Part shown: piece after piece, positions 59,457 through 64,000 of the stretch
How the letters are laid out: every line of letters starts with the position of its first letter
How positions within the stretch are numbered: position 1 is the stretch's first letter
DNA from: Ecdyonurus torrentis
Taxonomy: Eukaryota; Arthropoda; Insecta; Ephemeroptera; Heptageniidae
NCBI GenBank assembly: GCA_949318235.1
Contig: OX439131.1
Span: forward strand, 33,913,430-33,977,429
Length of the DNA: 64,000 nucleotides
Reading direction: 5' to 3'
Program-made: the position numbers and the translations under genes
Notes under the pieces: generated by a model
Told to the model about the DNA's origin: nothing
The model's database searches: none
The model's input: only the letters and a program-made list of their open reading frames with translations

Positions 59457-60916
59457 ATTATAATATCTCAATATGCAATAATTATAGTTTGTAGTACATT
59501 ATGCTTTACTATTCATTCTTTAATTGCAAATGTTACAAAATCTGTATAATGTATGCATAACTCTGTATTACATTTTCTTTACCTTGTTTATTTGTTTCTA
59601 CATTTTATGTTTTTCATAAAAGGTATTTCTCTGTCAGTGACATTTAAATTGAATTCGTTGCACAATTTAGTAAATATAATTTTCTATACTTGAGTAATAC
59701 CTTTAATATTAACTGTAGTTATCGATTCAATTGAAATAAATTATTATTTAAAGATTAAGAACTCATTCTACAGTATGTAATAGTATCGATACGGTACAGT
59801 TCAATAGACTAAAAGTAACTGAAACTAATTTTAAAGATTTTATTATCAAAGATTTCTTTGCATACGATAAAATTGAAATAAGTCCAAGTATACTTTGAAC
59901 TTTTGAACTAAACAGTATCATAAAAATAGAGAGTCTCGTAGGAGCATTATCATATAAGTTGACAATTTAAATCTTCATCATTAAAAAATATATCAAAGTA
60001 CTTTATTGTATTTTTATTTTTTTATCGTGAGTATATATACTTATCAGCACGTTAAGTTTAGTTAAGTTATATAGTTGACATTTGTACAAAATTATTCTAA
60101 ATTTTAACAAGTAAAAAAAACTCCATCTGCATTGTGCATAATAAACCAGGTATGCTGTCTTTTGTAGTTATAGTTTATTCTAATAGTTGTACTGGTAGAG
60201 TACAATAGTTGAACAAACATTTCACAACAGCAACAATTCATGCTGTTTATACTATCATAATTTAATATAATAAAAAATATGAATAATACTGTAGAAATAA
60301 ATATACAGTTAAATGCATTTCTTAGAAAGAGATTCAAATTATGTAGGTTAGAAATGAAATACATGGTAAATTGTAATACGCCAAGTGGTAAATAGCTTAC
60401 CATTAATTATACATGCAAAATCTTGCGAAAGCCGTATACATAAGTAGTAACATACATAGTATAGTTTGTATGAGAACATTTTCAATGAATATGTACATTA
60501 CGCTTTCCGTATAGCATGTGTAATGATTGTTTTTTTTTTTTTCTGTAAACAAAAATAAAGACATTTCTTTGTGTTTCAGTACAATTAAATCAGAAATAAT
60601 TAATAATTCATGTTCCGTAAAAATTTGTATACTTTAAATGAATTCCACTTTTTTTTTTCAAAAAATTGGAAAAAACAAAACATAAAACTTAAACTTATAA
60701 ACTCAGCTGCTCTGTCAGTATCCAACTAAAACATATTTTTTTGTAATGATGTGTGTGTTTTTTTTACTGGTAATTCTGATTATAAATGATTCATGGCGTA
60801 ATTAGGAGCAAAATCAGGCATACATCCTTCCATTTAAGCCAACTCTGTCAATCTGTACTGTTTGGGGAAGCGTGTCTGAGTGTGTTTATGTGTCTGCATA
60901 CACACATACACACACA

Positions 60917-60919
<3 letters not shown>
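59447..60919. other. AT-rich non-coding stretch
   Basis: No gene called. A minus ATG frame at 60104-60403 (99 codons) has one hydrophobic stretch (NCIFISTVLFIFFIILNY) but otherwise background composition, and ATG is followed at once by GTAAGC. I do not regard it as a gene. Confidence 0.55.

Positions 60920-61003
<84 letters not shown>
60920..61003. repeat. (AT)n microsatellite
   Basis: About 84 bp of AT dinucleotides with short CA/TG runs on both sides. Confidence 0.98.
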
Positions 61004-61004
<1 letters not shown>

Positions 61005-61040
61005 TGTGTGTGCCGTGTGTGTTTATGGTTTATAGTTTAA

Positions 61041-61373
61041 GGGAGTAGGGTACCAACCTATTATCTCAAAAACTAGAAGTGTTTGGGGTCTAAATTTGGT
61101 GTCATTGTGTAGCTAAGGGTCAAACCTAGCCGTGATAAAGATTTCATGATGTTTGACCGTCTTGAAAAAAAATGAAAAAATTATTGAAATTAACATTGGG
61201 CCTTACGGGCTTAAAATTTCAAAAAATCATAGAACATTAATTTGCACGGTGACCCCCCAAATTTTTTATATATTTGAAATTGTCTCAAGCCGAAGTATCA
61301 TAGTGCAAAATTTCAGATCTTTTTGACGAGAAAAGTTTGAGTCTAATGGCCGGCGAACCCCTCTTCTACTCCC
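61041..61373. mobile_element. TTAA-flanked MITE (family 4)
   Basis: Ends GGGAGTAGG... and ...CTACTCCC are inverted copies of 8 bp, and TTAA lies immediately outside each (61037-61040 and 61374-61377), the expected target-site duplication of a piggyBac-type element. The 333-bp body is less AT-rich than its surroundings and has no coding capacity. Apart from its short ends it is not palindromic, unlike family 1, so it is probably an internally deleted derivative. Single copy in this window. Confidence 0.8.
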
Positions 61374-61677
61374 TTAATCCAAAAATGAAGCATATCATTC
61401 ACTTTATATAATATATAATATACTATAATTATTATATAATAATTTATTTAGTTTTCATATTTTATGTACTTTCAACGAAAGATTCATTTTAGGATTTAAA
61501 TTTATTAAAATCTTGGCCTTCGAGTCAGAGTCCACGGCTATATATTTTATTTTATAATATTTAAAAATCAATTTGTTTATAGCAATTTCTAAATGATATA
61601 ACATGAAGTTACTGGATGTTTTGTTATATGTGCGTGCATCAATATTATATTATGTTGTCTAAAATTGTATTTATTCT
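61374..61677. other. AT-rich non-coding stretch
   Basis: Nothing recognisable between the two elements. Confidence 0.6.
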
Positions 61678-61782
61678 TGTTCATAAAGTCTGTTTGTTTT
61701 TTTCTAAAAAAAACACGTATTACATTTGATTAACCAAAGTTGATCGTCATTTTCGTAGGAGAAAACAGGGTCTATACGAACA
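61678..61782. mobile_element. Palindromic MITE (family 2, copy b)
   Basis: Contains CATTTGATTAACCAAAGTTG then ATCGTCATTTT, matching the core of the copy at 32831-32930. The ends TGTTCATAAAGTCTGTTT and AAACAGGGTCTATACGAACA are diverged inverted repeats. About 105 bp, non-coding. Confidence 0.72.
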
Positions 61783-62647
61783 TCATTGTAACTTGTCGTA
61801 AGGAAATCAATAAATGAGTTGATTTAAGTAATAAGCTCATACTATTTCTAATTTCTATATAAGAACAATGTTGAAAATATGGCACAAAACAGTGTTTAGT
61901 ATAGATTTTTATTTAAATTGAAACTGTGTAACACATAAGAGGCTCCTCTTATGAAGTGGGTAGTTTTTTCAATTTAAATAAAATGAAATTTAATGGATTG
62001 CATAATAAGACGTAATTATTACGGATATAGATTTTTCGTTGCAAAATGTCAAAACAAATTCAAAATCATACATTATTAACATTTATGTTTGATTTATTTT
62101 AAAGTGCAAATAAATCTAAAAAAAAAAAGGCACATAATAATATAGTATAAGTAAATATTTAATGTAAATATCATATTATGTTTATCGTAATACTATACTG
62201 TATTTGTTTACAAAATAATTTTTAATTTACTTTTTACCTGAATTAAAAAAATAAACAAATAAAAGTCTACAAAATTAAATTTATATATGAATCGGTGATC
62301 AAATATGTTATCATAATAAATTGTTTATTTATATAATATTTTTATATTTATTTTTAATCATATACGCTATTTAATTTTTTAAACTAATTAATAATATAAA
62401 CATGTAACAATTAAGAGAATTGCTCATTTATAACAAACAATATCTACTTATATTCATTTACTACTATTTACTGAGGTTTTTGATAGTATTATATTGTCAT
62501 TAACGCCAATGTGCTGAAGTGAGGGAGAGAGAGAGAGAGAGAGATTTGATCATATTTTAATTAATAAACTTTGCTTATAAAAATGTTAGTAAATATAGTT
62601 TATGTATCATATACCACTGATATTATATCAGAAAAATAGTATTTTGA
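61783..62647. other. AT-rich non-coding stretch
   Basis: Nothing recognisable apart from a short (GA)n array at 62520-62544. Confidence 0.65.
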
Positions 62648-63274
62648 AGCTTCGGCTGTATAGGTTTGTTTATGGATAGTAATTTAAATTGGTCAAAACA
62701 AGTGTCCGCTGTATGTCAAAAAGTTCACTTTAAATTGCAACAATTATATAACTTTCGTGCGGCAACACCGGTTGAAACGCGGGTCAGATTGGTTAAAACT
62801 CTTATATTACCACTCATTGATCAAAGCGACTATATTTATTGCAATTTGAGTGAATATCAATTAAACAGGTTACAACGAGCGCAAAACAAAGCTATAAGAT
62901 ATATTTTTAATATTAAAAAAAATGAGCATGTTACTGGCTATTATAGTAAAATTCTTATGCTTAAAGTTAGAGAAAGACGCGATTTGCATAAATTATGCGT
63001 GGTCCATAAAATTCTCCATGGATATATGCCGTCTTATCTCCAACATCTTGCTACACCAATCACAAATGTTAGCGAGAGAAATACAAGATCTGATAATTTC
63101 TCATTGCAAGCTCCTTTTGTTGGTCGTGATGCTCCTGAATATTCGTTTAAAGTTCAAAGCTACAGACTATGGAACATACTACCAAAAAAAATACGTGTTA
63201 ACCCCTCAGTAAATATATTTAAATCATACATAGAAAGAGATTCTTTAAAGAAATATTTTCAAGCCAAATACTAA
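62648..63274 (+). CDS. Reverse-transcriptase C-terminal fragment of a non-LTR retrotransposon
   Basis: This is the region downstream of the catalytic palm of a LINE-type polyprotein; the catalytic YADD-type motif is missing because the element is truncated. The frame opens after TGA at 62645-62647 and gives about 208 residues. It begins GCIGLFMDSNLNWSKQVSAV, matching the usual 'LG..ID..LNW..H' block after the catalytic domain. It continues with RLVKTLILPLIDQSDYIYCN (about residues 47-66) and LNRLQRAQNKAIRYIF (about 72-87), both typical of Jockey/CR1-type elements. The end is RLWNILPKKIRVNPSVNIFK followed by SYIERDSLKKYFQAKY and TAA. The frame has no stops or shifts. There is no reason to expect expression, as promoter and N-terminal domains are absent. 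The exact clade (Jockey, CR1, I) is not resolved. Confidence 0.88.
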   Translation, partial: SFGCIGLFMDSNLNWSKQVSAVCQKVHFKLQQLYNFRAATPVETRVRLVKTLILPLIDQSDYIYCNLSEYQLNRLQRAQNKAIRYIFNIKKNEHVTGYYSKILMLKVRERRDLHKLCVVHKILHGYMPSYLQHLATPITNVSERNTRSDNFSLQAPFVGRDAPEYSFKVQSYRLWNILPKKIRVNPSVNIFKSYIERDSLKKYFQAKY

Positions 63275-63756
63275 GTATTATTAGTCACTTTAATACCTAA
63301 ATGGTCCGTCGTATTTTTTTTTTCTAACTAGATTTCTGTCATTGTATATTATACTATTATTTCTTATTTTAAACTGTAGTTTCATTATTAAATTAATTAC
63401 GTTTTTTTTTTAAAACCATTTCTGTTTACATATTGATTAATTTTAATATATAGTATAATATACTTTCTCTAGTAAGATCTCATTCTCACGAGAAATAAAC
63501 ATATATATAACGAATCTCTTTTTATTCTCTTGGAAAAAAATAAATAAATATAATTACAATAATTTGATAATGTTACACTTAAATCTTATATTTACAGCTA
63601 ATTATATTATTAAAAATTTTTTGTTTGTTTTTTGTTAAATAAAATTAATCTCACTTGTATATTATGAATTATTGAAGATGTAAACGCAACGCTAAAAATT
63701 ATATATGTTTATGTTAAAAATTGTATATTACTATTGTGGTCAAGGTTTTGTAAAAT

Positions 63757-63772
63757 AGGGCTGTCATGCCCT
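63757..63772 (+). other. Terminal hairpin of the LINE 3' untranslated region
   Basis: AGGGC and GCCCT pair around a TGTCAT loop, 12 bases upstream of AATAAA. Hairpins close to the 3' end are recognition sites for the reverse transcriptase in several non-LTR clades; that role here is inferred. Confidence 0.55.
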
Positions 63773-63819
63773 CACAACGCCTTAATAAAGTTATTATTAT
63801 TATTATTATTATTATTATA

Positions 63820-64000
63820 TTCAAAACTTACAACAATTTTGACACATCTTGAACGATTTCTACAATAATTACATGAAGTGCTTCTGTACTGTACTGCAGA
63901 TACAAATAATAATCCTTACAATACAGTAACACATCGAAGTACATAAAAACATGAGATTTGGTCTTCAGTGTAAATCACAAAGCATATAATCCAACCTTTA
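63820..64000. other. AT-rich non-coding stretch to window end
   Basis: Nothing recognisable. Confidence 0.6.

Larger units (their letters stand above)
62648..63819 (+). mobile_element. 5'-truncated non-LTR retrotransposon (LINE)
   Basis: It comprises an uninterrupted reverse-transcriptase C-terminal frame (to 63274), about 500 bp of AT-rich 3' untranslated region, a terminal hairpin (AGGGC-TGTCAT-GCCCT at about 63757-63772), an AATAAA at 63784-63789 and an ATT run to 63819. The body starts abruptly inside the protein, the usual result of incomplete target-primed reverse transcription. No target-site duplication could be identified. The intact frame suggests a fairly recent insertion. Confidence 0.85.

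Noticed and set aside
60104..60403. 99-codon minus-strand ATG frame with a hydrophobic segment
   Set aside because: Composition is that of translated AT-rich DNA, there is no recognisable domain, and no support from its surroundings.

Overview
This window looks like non-coding DNA from a large animal nuclear genome, most likely an invertebrate and possibly an arthropod or crustacean; that guess is an inference. The DNA is strongly AT-rich and packed with long pure dinucleotide microsatellites ((AT)n, (AC)n, (AG)n), long homopolymers, 3' stubs of non-LTR retrotransposons and several palindromic (MITE-like) DNA elements. I see no operons, ribosome-binding sites, dense genes, rRNA, CRISPR arrays or convincing tRNAs. 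I recognise no host protein gene. If one runs through the window, most of what is here would be intron or intergenic DNA.

Layout. 1-13 kb: a TTAA-flanked palindromic MITE (535-844), two retrotransposon 3' stubs, an ATCGTTATA-rich palindromic cluster, an unassigned open frame (6689-6931) and large AT/GT/AC microsatellites. 13-27 kb: a poly(A)-tailed SINE-like insertion on the minus strand, many GA/CT arrays, and three minus-strand candidate exons (19647-19718, 17509-17556, 16111-16227) with splice-like borders and compatible phase. They are the best, but weak, hint of a host gene. 27.5-28.7 kb: a roughly 600 bp uninterrupted (GTTC)n array with ATTC edges, followed by a non-AT-rich segment with an unassigned frame. 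30.0-35.1 kb: a TA-flanked repeat element, then a 4.15 kb foldback element (30947-35100). Its outer 1.17 kb arms are almost identical while its inner arms are clearly diverged; a MITE sits in the centre and a retrotransposon stub interrupts the right arm only. 35-46 kb: more retrotransposon tails, one GC-rich segment (37150-37566) with LTR-like or first-exon-like features, and unassigned open frames. 46-64 kb: a 60-base poly(A), a second copy of the TTAA MITE, a G-quadruplex motif, a second TTAA element (61041-61373), a second copy of the central foldback MITE (61678-61782), and a 5'-truncated non-LTR retrotransposon (about 62648-63819). The latter's reverse-transcriptase C-terminal region is the only confidently recognised protein-coding sequence.

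The recognised parts do not form a pathway. They are independent selfish elements and simple repeats. The most distinctive are the foldback element, the (GTTC)n array, the paired MITE families and a retrotransposon 3'-end family seen four times with a possible conserved stem-loop.
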